A DNA stretch of 64,000 nt, taken from the NCBI GenBank assembly GCA_031002005.1, contig JARYHS010008074.1:278381930-278445929 (forward strand), written 5' to 3'. The stretch is from Vandiemenella viatica. Lineage: Eukaryota; Arthropoda; Insecta; Orthoptera; Morabidae. A model generated the notes under the pieces. The model searched no databases and was not told the origin of the DNA. It worked only from the letters and a program-made list of their open reading frames with translations. Shown here one piece after another: positions 1-12,714 of the stretch (the stretch's first letter is position 1; each line of letters opens with the position of its first letter). Position numbers and translations under genes: made by a program.

Positions 1-421
1 TATATTTATGTTCACATAGCAATCATTGCCAAGCATCGCAGAGGAAAAGGCTGCTATCTTCGTTGATGTAGTTGGAATTCCTTAAGATTTCTGCTGCCTC
101 TTTCACACGTCAAGACCACCACTGGTCTTCTCTCCACAGCAGCCTCGTGTCTTGAAATTTTATTTCATGCCCGGTGTCAATAGCATGGCGAACGACGGCA
201 GATTTGTCACTGTTTTTATATTTGCTGTGGCAGATATGTTCTTTATGTCTCTCCGCAGAAATCTTAAGGAATTCGAACAAGATCAACGAAGATTAGTGGC
301 TTTTTCCGTCTGCGATGCTTGGTGATGGTTGCTATGTGAACATAAATATAAACAGTATAACAGCCAAAAACTTAGATAAATTATCCAATAAATGATGCGG
401 CATAGCCCGTAAAGCTATAAT
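1..421 (-). repeat. PLE-1 remnant: GIY-YIG C-terminal end plus inverted arm (copy 1)
   Basis: On the minus strand from about 250 down, a frame reads KSAVVRHAIDTGHEIKFQD, then AAEILRNSNYINEDSS, the C-terminal half of the GIY-YIG endonuclease of a Penelope-like element. In-frame stops show decay. From about 253 to 421 the same 3' region recurs in the opposite orientation, so the locus ends in a foldback. Full description at 18026-18541. Confidence 0.75.
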
Positions 422-552
422 TACTATTACTACTATTACAATTACTCCGCGATTCACTAAAAGTGTTTGGTGGAGGGTGCATTGCACCTATCAGGAAAGG
501 TAATGGTTTGGATGGGATATACGGGATATGGCAGGTGCGGAGGTCTTAAGAA

Positions 553-1345
553 TCATTTAACAATTTTCTCATGTATAAAACCTTGAGTGAACACAGCACA
601 TCTCAGATTGTGTATTAATTTTAATGCTCCTGTCAACTTGCTGCCTTTTAACTCTCTCTTTGTTGCTTCCTGAAACACATGCACAATTCTATCCAGCCTA
701 CTAGCCCAATCCGCAACCATTTCGCCAGTCTGCTGTCGACTTGCAAACATGCTAATAGCATAATAATCTGCCGATAATTTTCCACCAATATTGCACTGTC
801 ATCCTTCCACTCTTTCACTTTTTCTTGTACGAGAATCTGTTGTCTGGCTTGCCCTCGAATACATGATTTGACAATCAGTCAGGCTGAATGCCGTATCTCA
901 ATCATCCAAAAATTTATCTAGTTCTCCTTTTTCACCACAAGAGGTGTTTGGAATTAATTTTAAGGCTTCTACCAAGCTCAGTTTTGATTTATCCCTTTTT
1001 ACGTCGCTTTTTGAGGAGTCCTTGACTCCTGCACTGTTAGGCATTGCTGCAATCTTGCTTACTCACTCGTTTCTGCTGAGCTGCTGCTGCGCCAACCCTG
1101 CTTCTGCAACTGCTGTGCCTGTGTTAGCCTGAATCCATTCCTTCAATACTGCAATAACAGCAATTGCTTCGCAGATTCTGAAAACACTGTTATAACTAGA
1201 GGTATTTTCTGCGTACAAATTCTTACTTATCTTATTCTCCCTTAATCTCATTAGTTGTAACTTACTGGAGTATTTTCTACCCTCGGTGCCCAATGCCTTA
1301 TTGTTGGCTGATGCCACACCATGACACCATTCAATTTTCCCGTAC
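553..1345 (-). pseudogene. Decayed LTR-retrotransposon gag-like region (copy 1)
   Basis: The minus strand carries pieces resembling a retrotransposon capsid. ALKLIPNTSCGEKGELDKF lies upstream, at about 990-910, and MFASRQQTGEMVADWASRL lies at 750 downward; the latter resembles the pattern in Ty3-type gag that precedes the capsid C-terminal domain. Stops and frame changes separate the pieces. A presumed LTR begins at 1346 on its 5' side. No protease or reverse transcriptase of this element is visible, so it is a fragment. The assignment to Ty3/gypsy rather than another LTR order is tentative. Confidence 0.5.
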
Positions 1346-2030
1346 TGTGGTGGACTGGCAAATCTTTTTTCTTCACACTGCCACTTCCCAAGAGGTACAT
1401 AAATATGTGGGTAAACCACTATGTCATGTGAGCAGTATAATACATAAATGATACTCCAGCACAGTCTGTACAATATTCACATTTATTACAAAGGTACATA
1501 ATTGTCTCTATTACTCCAAATAATTCCTTCAGTTCCCTTCTATACTATAAAGTCCATTGCAACTAATGTCAGAGCCCATTATTATGTTAACTGCCATAAT
1601 ATTCAAATCCCTTTTTACATTTCCAAATTAGTTATCTCCCAGATGCTTTGCTGGTATCATTGTCCTGATGATTAAGCTGCCATCTCTCTTCGCCTGACTG
1701 TCTCTAACTGCGCTCAACTCCAGGACCCCTTAAGTCCAGAGCCGCTCTGATGATTCTAAGCTAGTTTGGCCATCTGACCAAGTTCGACATCCTTCTTGCC
1801 TCTGCACTTGGGTTTTATTCGACTACCTCCCACTTTCTTCTGAGGGTGGGGAAGCTTTTCAACCAATGACTGTCTCCTGTGTCTTCCCATCCTTTCCAAA
1901 TGACGTTGTTGCTCTGATTTAATCGCTGATTGCCTGACCTACTCAAGCTGTTTTTCACCCTACTCACCACATTCCTCTGACAGAGTTTGTTTCTTTTAAC
2001 TGTTGCAATTGACCTGCTTGAGGTTAGCAT
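1346..2030 (-). repeat. LTR-like segment with terminus TGTGGTGGACTGG (copy 1)
   Basis: The first 140 or so bases match 12342-12490, including tgtggtggactggc, cacttcccaag and atgtgagcagta. At 12342 the matching sequence has LTR-like ends. Lying directly 5' of the minus-strand gag-like region, it is probably that element's 5' LTR. The far boundary is not defined; a caccaca at 1975-1981 is one candidate but its flank does not resemble the end seen at 16466. Confidence 0.45.
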
Positions 2031-2444
2031 TGTGTGAAATCACAGCTGCCTTAATATTTTACCAAAAACCTGTGGGCCACTACGCATGGGGAAAGCAAAT
2101 CTATCTAAGTTTGTGTACACCATATTGAGCAAGTGACCCTGAGTGATGGTGAATGTAAGTCAAATTGAGAATTTAAAGCATTTAAAATAAAAAGACAAAT
2201 CATTCATGATGGATATCTTGGTGATAAATTGTACCTTTTGTGTTTCTAGTTATTTTTGTTGCCTCAATTATGTTTTGGAGCAATTTTTTAACAAGAAATC
2301 TCCTCCCGTTGCACAGCTTTGGTTGGTCAATTTGTGCAGAAAAATTAAAGGAGAGCCAGTTTTTAATTTTACAAATGGTTCCATTGCATTGAGAAATTCT
2401 GTTGGATAAATAAGCTTGATTGACATCAACCACCGTGTTGATGG

Positions 2445-4330
2445 ATTTTTAGGTGGTATAACTGGAGAAATAGAGACATAGCAGTCCCAAAACACTGTTC
2501 AAAAATAATTACCTTTCAGGAGGAAGTATGTCGAAGTCAAAGTGTGATGAAAAAGTTCCACCATCATGGTTCAAACTGCTGTCTGAGCAACTCCACTGTA
2601 TCAGTCAGAGGGACCCTAGCAAAAACCACATCAAAACTTACCATTGTCTTTCAGCGTGCCAACAAATTCCAACGAAATCTGTATATGTTGAGCGCAATCT
2701 TCCACAAATGGACTCAGAACTATGGAGAAATGTTTAGCCAGTGATTACATTGGTGATCCAATGGCACTCACTATACATCACAATGGGACTTCCTCTTTGT
2801 GTACTTTAGGCAGCCCCATACATCCTGGAAGGTATTGGAACTATGGGCTGAAGTCATTTGATGATTTCAAGTGTAAGAACTGATGCTTCTGAATACTGAC
2901 TACTGATGATGTTGGATCTCTTGTACACTTCGTCTTCCATAATGATATTGATTTTCCGCCTGTAGTCATCTGTTGTCATGACAATAGTGGAGTTCGCTGT
3001 ATCTGCAGAAAAAGTGATAATGTCCTTTTTCTCCCATTATTTCTGAAGTACTCTCCATTCTGACACAGATATATGCCTCTTGACAGGATGTGGCATGTTT
3101 CTTGTCTGATTTCTTCCACAGAGTGATGTGGTCACTATGGGTTCACCACTTTTTCCAGTGACAGCAAATATGTTCATGAAACATTTTGTGGACATGGCAC
3201 TGAAAAGTGAAGAACTGCGACTGTCTTGCTCTTATAGATATGTTGATATGACCTCATGGAAGAGAAAAATTGGACAATTTCCTTAAATAACTGAATGGAA
3301 TAAATTATAGAATCAAATTTATGATGAAAGTGGGACAGAAGGTTGCCTGCCATTTCTAGACATTTTAGTAGGAAGGATTTCAGATGACTCGAGGTGTATA
3401 GGAAACCAACCAGACTTACCTATATCTCAGTGCACAGAGCTATCATCATCCTCCTCAGTGCAGTTCAGTATTATCAAACCTAGTGCATCAGGCCAGAGAC
3501 ATCTGCAACACAGAAACTTTCTGGTGGAACTAAACCATTTGCAGTGTACATTCCACATGAATGGATATAATGAAGCACAAATCAACAGTGCTTTACACAA
3601 GAAAAACTAGAGAAAGACAGGAAAACAATAGCAGATCAACATGTGTTTTTAAAGTACTCTGGAGCAACTTCAGCAAAACTCACCAGATTGTTAGGCAAAG
3701 CTGGAATTAAGATTTTATTCCATCCATCAAGGGACAGAAGGGAGTTACTGTATTGTACAAAGGATAGTTTGGGTCTTAGACATCCTGGCTTATGTTCCAT
3801 CCCATGTGAATGGATGCAACAGTATATCAGGCAGATAATATGCTCTGTGTCCCAGTGTTGTGTTCATCTGGGACATATTATGGAGTTGTTGGTTAGATTC
3901 GCACAGCATTGAAGAAAGACACAGGTTTGACTTCGAGGTGACAAAAATACTAATCCGCACAAAAGAATATTAGGATCGTTTGATTAAGGAGGCCATGGAG
4001 ACTTGTCTTACGGAAGACATCGTAAACAGGGATATGGGATATCAACTCAGTGTGGCATGGAACCCTGTTGTAGATCAGTTAAGAATGCAGACATAGGCAT
4101 CAAGATCATCACAGATTACAATCTGACTTCCAGTTGGCCCCTTCCACCGCGTGTACCCCCACCACACCTCTCGCCCCACCGCCAAGCTTGCCCCACCATG
4201 TTTCCAACCCCACCACTTCTACACCAATAGGCCCTCCGTGCATGTGACTGTGATACCATCGGCAATGGTTACCATCGAGGGATTTATATGGACAGACTCT
4301 CCGGGAGCCTGACACTTCGATGGAGTTGGA
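2445..4330 (+). pseudogene. PLE-2: Penelope-like element with inverted 5' half (copy 1)
   Basis: Plus strand, about 3105-4100: reverse transcriptase core VVTMGSPLFPVTANMFMKHF, then YRYVDM where the family has YVDD, PFLDILV, and a GIY-YIG endonuclease (YSGATSAKLTRLLGKAGIK, DSLGLRHPG, IPCEW, and YQLSVAWNPVVDQLRMQ). Minus strand, about 3090 down to 2445: the N-terminal half of the same enzyme, including FSADTANSTIVMTTDDYRR, a GLPKVHKEEVP segment, MVSFDVVFARVPLTDT and HHTLTSTYFLLKGNYFEQ, ending just past the degenerate AMGSP.SPV motif. Both halves thus meet at the same internal motif but point away from each other, the layout produced by twin priming. Stops and frameshifts make it inactive, and the second catalytic Asp is replaced by Met. 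Confidence 0.85.
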
Positions 4331-6839
4331 GACCGGCTTCAGAATGTCACTTCAAATTGATGTGCTTGCCGGTGGGAGGCCCAAGAATATTTTAAACCCA
4401 TGGAATTATTTTGGAAAACTGAAATCAGGATGGCCAGATGGAGATATGGACCTGAGAATGGAGAGGTAAAGATTGTTAAATATGGGAAGGAGATATTGGT
4501 TTACTAAGGTGGAAATTCATTCTTAATGAGATCCATAATTGGCAAAGAGGGTCATCCTGGATTAACAGGCTTATGGATATTGAGAAGCAGGGTTAAATGG
4601 ATTTTCAAGCTTTTAGAGGGAACATACGCCCATTGATCCCTATTAATTTTTGGATCACCATATGGTCAGTTAATGTGGGAAGATAGATTGGGGAGCAGCA
4701 GGTATTCCTACCTGATAATTGATAAAGTGCTTCACTCAGGTAATCACTGTGATTCATAAGCATTGTATCAGTGCCCCTGTCTACTAATAGGATAATTATG
4801 TTAGAGTTGGAGTAAAGTTCTTTCATGATAAGTCTAAGAAGGGATAAGATAAAAGGTATGTTAGATAAGGATTTCAGGAAACTGGTGGATATCTATCAGT
4901 CTAGCCACTAATCAGCTACCAATAGCCATTAATCTCACCACTAATCAGTTTCTGGGTTCTTACTGTGGAATAAAGTTCATCATAAGATGTGTAAAATGCA
5001 TCTTGCTGTGGCCATTTCTCCAACCTTATAACTGGTTAAAGCTTTCTCATCATAGCGCTTACAGCCTGTGTAACCTTAAATGATACGTAAAAGTTAACCT
5101 GTATGTGGTTTCTTACATAGGTGTCATGGGAGCAAATTCCCAGTAAGAATGAATGATCATATGAAAATGGTATTATCTCAGTTTCCAAATCAGCCAGCGG
5201 CTCCTGATGCCACTGTGCATGATATAAATAGTTTGAAATCCTGCTTTATCATTTAAGCCTTCAGATTCTGCACCAACAGCAACAGCCCCTCTTAGTTCCA
5301 ACTGTGGAAACTTGCTTCCCAATAAAAGTGTGTTCCACACTATCATTAAGATAATACCAAATTAATTCCTTTTTGTTCTTTTCCCACTTGTTCCCTCCTC
5401 TTACTAACTTTATCCCATCTATGTTAATTAGGAACCACCAGTCAGCAGAAGTGATTTTTTTTTAATTCACATATTTCTGAATTACTCCCACTTTTCCTCT
5501 TATTGCAAGCACTATAGACTATGTAGACACTACCTAATTGTTTGTACAGGGAGCTAGTATGAAAGTATGAATCAAGAGGACAGTGTGTGGAGAGTGAAGG
5601 TCGGCCCACTATAGTTAGAACCAGATTTATTAGACTGGGAGCATTTAACTTAAGAATGGAATGTTTGTGCTGCCATCTTGTTTCAATGTTGGTTGTGGTT
5701 ATGGTTAATAAGATGTTTGACACCTAAATAAATAAACTATTGGTTCTCAGTACTGGAGTATATGTCTAATCTTCTTTTGATACAAACTTCGGCTTGCTCA
5801 TTTGTTTACCAGCAAACATTGCAACCATTATAATACTTACATACTTGCTATAAAAATATACATTGTAGCTTTTGTAACTCAGTTCTTTTTATTTATCTTA
5901 TATTCTTTAAACAATTCCTCCAATAACAATTTGACAATGTAAAAAATTTGCACAACATTCTGATTAGCAAGTTGTGAAGGTCCCTTTTCACACAGGATCG
6001 ATTATTTAAGTTTCTTTCCAGCAACTAATCAAATGAATGTTTACCCTTCTTTTCCTCTTCTTTCAACTTAAATTCAAACTGTATATTTATTTCTTTAATA
6101 CTGTTAACAATGCCAACCTACAATATCTTACAACGATGACTCACCTCCAAGGGTACTAACTTTCTTACTGTTGGGATCAAAGCAAATAATTTATATTTTA
6201 TCTGCTACTCTTTTCCCTGGTAATTATTTACACATTATTTTTCCTAATTATACTTATACAAACTGTCTCCATGTATTTGCTATTTTTTCGTTTCGCAAAT
6301 GAACTCATATTTTTTGTCAGAACAGACACTTTGAAACTCTCAAATAACAAAATCATTATTCCACTATTAACCATTAATTAAGAACTTAATATTACAGCTA
6401 TTCTTTATAAAATTGTGTTTCCATCCAAATATGTGGAGCTCTCACAACAATCTCTTGCCAATACCATTATAAAGGCTTATTATATTATATGACTGTGTCA
6501 CATGTAACTTATATTCCATAAAATGTTTTTTTGGTTAGGGGTGAAATGTGTTGTTTGGAGCCATAGATTGGAGGCCGTCTCAGCTTTTGTCTAGATGATT
6601 GCGAGAAACCACCTAAAAACTATAATAAGGATGGGGTGCAAGACTGGCTCCATTGTACTTCTCAGATCCACTACATAACCAAAAATTAAAATGTTTCGTG
6701 TTTGTTTGTGTCTATTTAGTTTATCATGTTATATATCCATTATCTTACCTAAAAAATTCAGCAGGAGGCCTATTACTTATTGTGCACATAGCGGATAACT
6801 TTTATAATTGTTTTCAATAGTAAAACACTTTTCATGTTA
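4331..6839. other. Unclassified AT-rich DNA (copy 1)
   Basis: No coding region or known element is recognised. The stretch lies between the 3' end of PLE-2 and repeat R. Open frames here, such as 5442-5723 on the minus strand, have no recognisable motif. The same sequence is at 22442-24950. Confidence 0.5.
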
Positions 6840-8103
6840 GAAAATAACCTCGTTAAATGTTCATTATCTTGCTAAAACCATTTAGAAGGGGGCAAATCTC
6901 ATACAATTGTATAGTAAAGAACTTTTATATTGATTTTCTTAACAAGAAAGCACATTTTAAATCAATTCTAAAACATTTTTGTAAAAGACATAATACTCAA
7001 ATAAGGTTGTTTTTCAGTCATGATGAATTTTGTTGCATTCATTTCCACTAAGAAAGCAGAGAATAACAATCACCTTAAGGTGGTTTTTGTGTGCTTTTAA
7101 AATTTATATAAGGAGATATTTCAAATCAAAATAATTCGATCTTTTTAGAAAAAAGAGCTAGAAAGATTAAAGTATGCTTAAACGAAAGAGAAAAAATCAG
7201 TTAGTAATTAACATATTACAGTTCAGAGCGAACTTGAAATTTAAAGTAAGAAAAACGAAATTTAGTGTTATAATGTGATAGCATCACCATGTGTGACTTT
7301 TAGAAATTAATATCTCTTAAATGAGAATAATGATTAGAAGAGTTATCATAACCAAAAAGATTGGGAAAAATTAAACTATGACATATTAAAATTTTGGGAA
7401 AATCCGAGTAAAATTAGTGTTCCACAGGAGTGGTTTTTTCTAATTTACTAAAGAATAGTGTTTCCCCATGGGAAAACACCATTATTCTATGGCAATTCAG
7501 CAATAGATAAGCCCAGTCTATAAAAAGCCTACCAGTGCAAGCAGTTTGTAAGAATTTTCAAACAGTTTTACGGTGCAGGCAGTCTTGAACAGTTTCAGGA
7601 GTAGTCTTGAGAAAGTTTTGAAGTACATGTCACAGCGCGAGGTAAAATTCAAAATGTAACTACTGAAAGTTTAACTATCTCACCTCGGAACAAGTTCATG
7701 GATTTTCTCATTCACTTTAAGGAAACTTTAAGATAACCTCAGTGAAAGAACTTCTTTACGATAGTTTAAGAAGTCAACAGAAGCAGTGTTTGAAAATTAC
7801 TTTGAAGGTCACTCTAGTTGTGGGGTTGCAAATGGAAAATATTTTTGCAAGAGTGAATGCTGCATCGGTATAGCGCCTGGGAGGATAACCTGCATCTTCA
7901 TATGTGATTTTGAAGTTTGATTTGCCTTAAATGTTTTCAACTAGTTTAATCTGATACCAGCTTTAACTTCATAAAACTCTCAGAATATATTTAAATTTGT
8001 AATTACAGTGGGCAGCCGGTTTAAAGAACTTTAGAATCTTCGAGAACAGTATCAGTTATACAGGCAACACAATCAAGCAAATGCGAATGTTGCATTACCC
8101 CAA
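6840..8103 (+). repeat. Dispersed repeat R, copy 1 (cut by the assembly gap)
   Basis: Noncoding repeat found in four places in the window. Shared blocks include agcatcaccatgtgtga near 7281, a ctcacctcggaa block near 7680 and a gaggataacctgcatcttcat block near 7883. A TATA-like tctataaaaagcc lies at about 7517, consistent with an LTR or other promoter-bearing noncoding element, but no paired termini were found. The copy ends at the N run, some 25-30 bases before the end seen in copy 2. Confidence 0.7.
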
Positions 8104-9103
8104 NNNNNNNNNNNNNNNNNNNNNNNNNNNNNNNNNNNNNNNNNNNNNNNNNNNNNNNNNNNNNNNNNNNNNNNNNNNNNNNNNNNNNNNNNNNNNNNNN
8201 NNNNNNNNNNNNNNNNNNNNNNNNNNNNNNNNNNNNNNNNNNNNNNNNNNNNNNNNNNNNNNNNNNNNNNNNNNNNNNNNNNNNNNNNNNNNNNNNNNNN
8301 NNNNNNNNNNNNNNNNNNNNNNNNNNNNNNNNNNNNNNNNNNNNNNNNNNNNNNNNNNNNNNNNNNNNNNNNNNNNNNNNNNNNNNNNNNNNNNNNNNNN
8401 NNNNNNNNNNNNNNNNNNNNNNNNNNNNNNNNNNNNNNNNNNNNNNNNNNNNNNNNNNNNNNNNNNNNNNNNNNNNNNNNNNNNNNNNNNNNNNNNNNNN
8501 NNNNNNNNNNNNNNNNNNNNNNNNNNNNNNNNNNNNNNNNNNNNNNNNNNNNNNNNNNNNNNNNNNNNNNNNNNNNNNNNNNNNNNNNNNNNNNNNNNNN
8601 NNNNNNNNNNNNNNNNNNNNNNNNNNNNNNNNNNNNNNNNNNNNNNNNNNNNNNNNNNNNNNNNNNNNNNNNNNNNNNNNNNNNNNNNNNNNNNNNNNNN
8701 NNNNNNNNNNNNNNNNNNNNNNNNNNNNNNNNNNNNNNNNNNNNNNNNNNNNNNNNNNNNNNNNNNNNNNNNNNNNNNNNNNNNNNNNNNNNNNNNNNNN
8801 NNNNNNNNNNNNNNNNNNNNNNNNNNNNNNNNNNNNNNNNNNNNNNNNNNNNNNNNNNNNNNNNNNNNNNNNNNNNNNNNNNNNNNNNNNNNNNNNNNNN
8901 NNNNNNNNNNNNNNNNNNNNNNNNNNNNNNNNNNNNNNNNNNNNNNNNNNNNNNNNNNNNNNNNNNNNNNNNNNNNNNNNNNNNNNNNNNNNNNNNNNNN
9001 NNNNNNNNNNNNNNNNNNNNNNNNNNNNNNNNNNNNNNNNNNNNNNNNNNNNNNNNNNNNNNNNNNNNNNNNNNNNNNNNNNNNNNNNNNNNNNNNNNNN
9101 NNN
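8104..9103. other. Assembly gap, exactly 1000 N
   Basis: A run of exactly 1000 N, which suggests a fixed-length scaffold gap rather than a measured distance. Left of it is the end of duplication copy 1; right of it is a LINE-A fragment. The open frame that crosses it is an artefact. Confidence 0.98.
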
Positions 9104-10300
9104 GACTAATGTAAACTGGGTAGAAATAAGGTTACTAATGCAAGGAAAAAGAGATTTACAAATACTTTAATAAGGGAAGCAGGGTTTCTTCAAGTGGTAG
9201 GGGAAAACAGGCTGAATATCTTCGTATTACAGCCAAATGATAAGCTTGTGGGTTGTCAACTAACTGAAGGATTAAGTGATCATGAAGCAGTTCTGGTGGA
9301 AATCTCAGAGGATTCAGTAAACCATGGCAAAAATTGAAGGGAATAATAGGTACAATCATAAAAAGGATTTTAAAATTAAAGAACTATTTTAGTGAAAGTT
9401 TCAGCAAATGGAATGATGGCATGAGTACAGTAGTCAGGGTGGGAAGGATTGAAGGAGATAATAAAAAATGGTGATGAAATATGTATTTCAAAACATAAAA
9501 TAAAGAAACTACAGGTGAGGTAGCTAGAGAGGTTGGTAAGAGAGAATGTAACAGAGTTAATAGACAACAGGGTAATAGGGATTATTTGATACAACCAAAC
9601 TAGGAATTAGTAATAGCATAAAATGTGGCTGGAGATGGATTTATGAAGAGTATTACTGCCAGAAGGGTACCACTGACTAATGCATCTAGAAATTTCATCA
9701 CAATGTTAGAAAACTGATGGGAAAGGAGAGTGTTAAGATCATTTTAGATGAGATGGAAGAAGTCACTGAGGCAGAGATTTTAAGTAACAGATTTAGTGAA
9801 CTATTAGGGACAATGATTCAGAAATGGGAGGGTGTAAATTGGAGAATGAGATTAATCACATAATTAAAAATGGGCAGACAAGAAAATTTTAAATATATCC
9901 TGAGGATATCATGAAGGAACTAAGAAAGCTGGTAAAAAGGTCATAAAGGGGCTGGTGCAGATAATATTATTATGCATGTCTTAAAGATAGCAGGGTGTGA
10001 CATTGTACCTTATCTTGAAACATTATTTAAATTGGGTCTAGATGCTTTCTACTTACCAGAGGACTGGAAATGTGTGAAAGTGGTACTAGGTACATAAACA
10101 AGGGACAAATAGAGTTGAAAACTATAGGCCAATCAGTCTGACATCAGTGGTAGGGAAATTAATGGAGAGACTGATATGCAATCAGAAATATATGTTAAGA
10201 GCTTTAGTATGCAAGTCTGCAACATCGCTTTAGTCAAGGATTCTTGTGAATCTCAGTTATTATGATATATGGATAATGGAAATGAAACTGCCATTGGGCT
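9104..10300 (+). pseudogene. LINE-A fragment (endonuclease end to RT fingers)
   Basis: Decayed + strand fragment of a CR1-like non-LTR retrotransposon. Recognisable pieces are SDHEAVLVEIS (end of the endonuclease domain, about 9277), a KGAGADNI piece near 9948 and NYRPISLTSVVGKLMERL near 10112 (RT). Stops interrupt every frame. Its left end is hidden by the N run; its right end is cut by the third Penelope-like element. Confidence 0.75.
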
Positions 10301-11930
10301 CTAAAAATAAGGTAGGATAGGGAGAAATAACCAGTTACTTACCACAGATGTAGGCAGTAGGGCGAGATGAACATGTAAAAAACCCAAAAACAACACAAAT
10401 TGCACAATATTTTGGTAAGAAACCTTAGTCATCTGATAGGCAAGACATGGCAGGGGGAAAGATGTGATCATGTCCTGACCTGCCACATGAATGAAACAAA
10501 TACAGAACACATGGGTGGTGGTGGAAGTGCTGGCAGTGGGGATAATGTGGAACAGCGATAAAAATGGCACATAATAATCTGTGACGACTAGTTAAAAAAA
10601 TTAAAAAGTATAATTTTATTTTGATTGGTTATAGGGGTAAATAAATAAAGTTAGAAATATATATATAAAAAAATATATGATATATATATAAATGACTACA
10701 AAACTGAATGATAGTAAGTGACAGGTTAAGTATAGGTTTAGGCCTGGAGTGTGTCTGGTTTCAAGGATATGTTGGTAGGCAAGTTCCCATCTGTGGAATT
10801 CTGAAGGGGTGGTGGTGTTTGGAAAAACTCTAACAGCTCTCAATCTGAAACACGTGTAGAATCATTTGACTTGGCATGAGTTGCAGTGGATGGTCTGGGT
10901 TGGAAGTATAAACATTTGCCTGTGGCTATTCATCTTGTAAGGTAATTGTTTAGTGCTGAGACAAATGTAGGAAGCAATGCAGTGGAGAAATTAATGGTTG
11001 GTAAATATGATGAGTGGTAGCATATGTAGCATGTCCAATTTTAAGAACGGATTTTACTATGTTAGGATTAGAGTAAGTGATGGTGGCTGGGTGCATGCTG
11101 CATGTTTTACAAAGGGGTCTGTTACAGGGAAAAGATCCCTGTGGAGGTCAAGGAGGGTCAGAAGATAAATACTTTTGGACCAAGATGTTATTTAGATTTG
11201 GTGGTTTGCTGAAGCAAGTGGGGAGCAGTGGGTAGTGTTTTGAGAAGAAGAAGATGCATTTCAGGGAAGACCATAGGAAATCATGACCGTGGTGGAGAAT
11301 CTGGTTGAAAGATTCCAGGCCACAAAAGAACTAGGTATGAAGTATTGGTCCACAGTCAGTTTTAGGAGGTGCAGAATGATGGTTATGGCCGATGGTATTG
11401 AAGATTTGTTTTCCCATGAGATCCTGGGGATATCGGCAGAAACGAAGACTTGGGACAGTTTTTTGGAATAACTGGAAATTGATTCATGATCAGAACAGAT
11501 GTGTCTGCCACGGATCGCAAGGCTGTATGGGAGGGAACGTCTGGTGTGGAAGGGGTGACAACTGTTAAAGTTAAGGTATTATTGTAAATTGGTTGGTTTT
11601 AATGCATACAGAGGTATTGAGGGCACCTTGTCTTAGGGTGAAATACAAGTCAAGGAAGGTTACTTAGGTGTGGGAATATGACAAGGTTAGACTGATGGAG
11701 TGACTGTTATTGAATGAGCTGAGGAAATCTAGGAAGTGGTCTTCCCTGTAAATCCAGATCATAAATATATCATGTATGTATCTGAACCACACGAGGGGGC
11801 TGAGGGAGCAGTTATCCAGAAATTTTTTCTCTATACAGCCCATGGAGAGGTTGGCATAGGATGGGGCCATGCGGGTACCCATGGAAGTGCCACATATCAG
11901 GTGGTAAATCTGGGAGTTGAAAAATAGTTT
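10301..11930 (-). pseudogene. PLE-3: Penelope-like reverse transcriptase, minus copy
   Basis: From 11882 the minus strand reads MGTRMAPSYANLSMGCIEKK, then WFRYIHDIFMIW and FNNSHSISLTLSYSHT. These are the RT motifs B and C of a Penelope-like family; the catalytic YIDD is YIHD here, so the enzyme would be inactive. Further pieces such as GSFPCNRPLCKTCSMHP (about 11140) lead to the region where a GIY-YIG nuclease would lie, but stops abound. The element interrupts LINE-A at its left end. Confidence 0.8.
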
Positions 11931-11931
11931 G

Positions 11932-12341
11932 TAGCATGCACGCAGCCACCACCACTTACTTTAATCCTGTCACAGGAGAATCCTTTCATATAATTGGACA
12001 TGCAATGTATGCTTCCACTCTATTTACCAACTCTTCTGTCTCCACTGCACAGCTTCCTACATCCGTCTCACCACTCAACAACTGTTGTACAGGATGAATT
12101 GCCACAGGCAAAAAGTTTGTACTTCCAACCCAGACCATCCAGTGTCAATTCATGTCAAGTCACATGATTCTACCTCAACACCTGTTTCACAATGAGAGCT
12201 GTTTAGTTTTTCCAAACACCACCACCACCTTCAGAACTCCACAGATGGGAACTTGCCTACCAACATACCCTTGAAACCCTGGCCTAACCTACACTAAACT
12301 TTTCATTTGCTATCTTTGATTTTTTAGTTAGTTATATATAT
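11932..12341 (+). repeat. PLE-3 inverted truncated arm, first part
   Basis: This segment is an inverted match to 11105-10720. Compare gcatgcacgcagccaccacc here with the reverse complement of 11100, and the shared acagatgggaacttgcctac block. It contains only the 3' portion of PLE-3 in + orientation, directly abutting the minus copy. It is interrupted at 12342 by an LTR and resumes at 16467. Confidence 0.75.
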
Positions 12342-12714
12342 TGTGGTGGACTGGCGAATCTCCTTTTTTTCTGCTCTGCCACTTCCCAAGAGGAACATTA
12401 ATATATAGGTAAGACTCTTAAGTTATGTGAGCAGTAATTTACATAAATGATATTCCAGCACTGTATATACATTTGCATTTATTTACAAGCTGTTCTTTAA
12501 CCTCATTTTTATTTATTTATTTATCAATCTTGTTCCATGGATCCCTGCTGAGGAAGTACCTCTGGGATGTGAAACATGTCATTGTTGATACATATACACA
12601 TAATATGAGTCATATCATAGTAAATATATATATATACATATTTTACAAATACAAGAAATAATAATAAACATACATTTTTGCAACTGAGTTTTGCAAACGT
12701 CATAATGAGTACAA

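Larger units (their letters stand above)
1..8103. repeat. Copy 1 of the >=8.1 kb direct duplication
   Basis: This block matches 18121-26230 from end to end in the same orientation. The coordinate offset drifts from 18120 at the start to about 18111 near 3.6 kb and 18127 near 8.1 kb, showing many small insertions and deletions in both directions. The densest cluster of differences is at about 1070-1420. It stops abruptly at the N run, roughly 25-30 bases before the inferred end of repeat R. Whether the match continues left of the window cannot be seen. It could be an unmerged overlap, an alternative haplotype or a true duplication. Confidence 0.97.

Noticed and set aside
8081..9109. 342-codon open frame across the gap
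   Set aside because: It consists of N; only the first few and the last codon are real bases.
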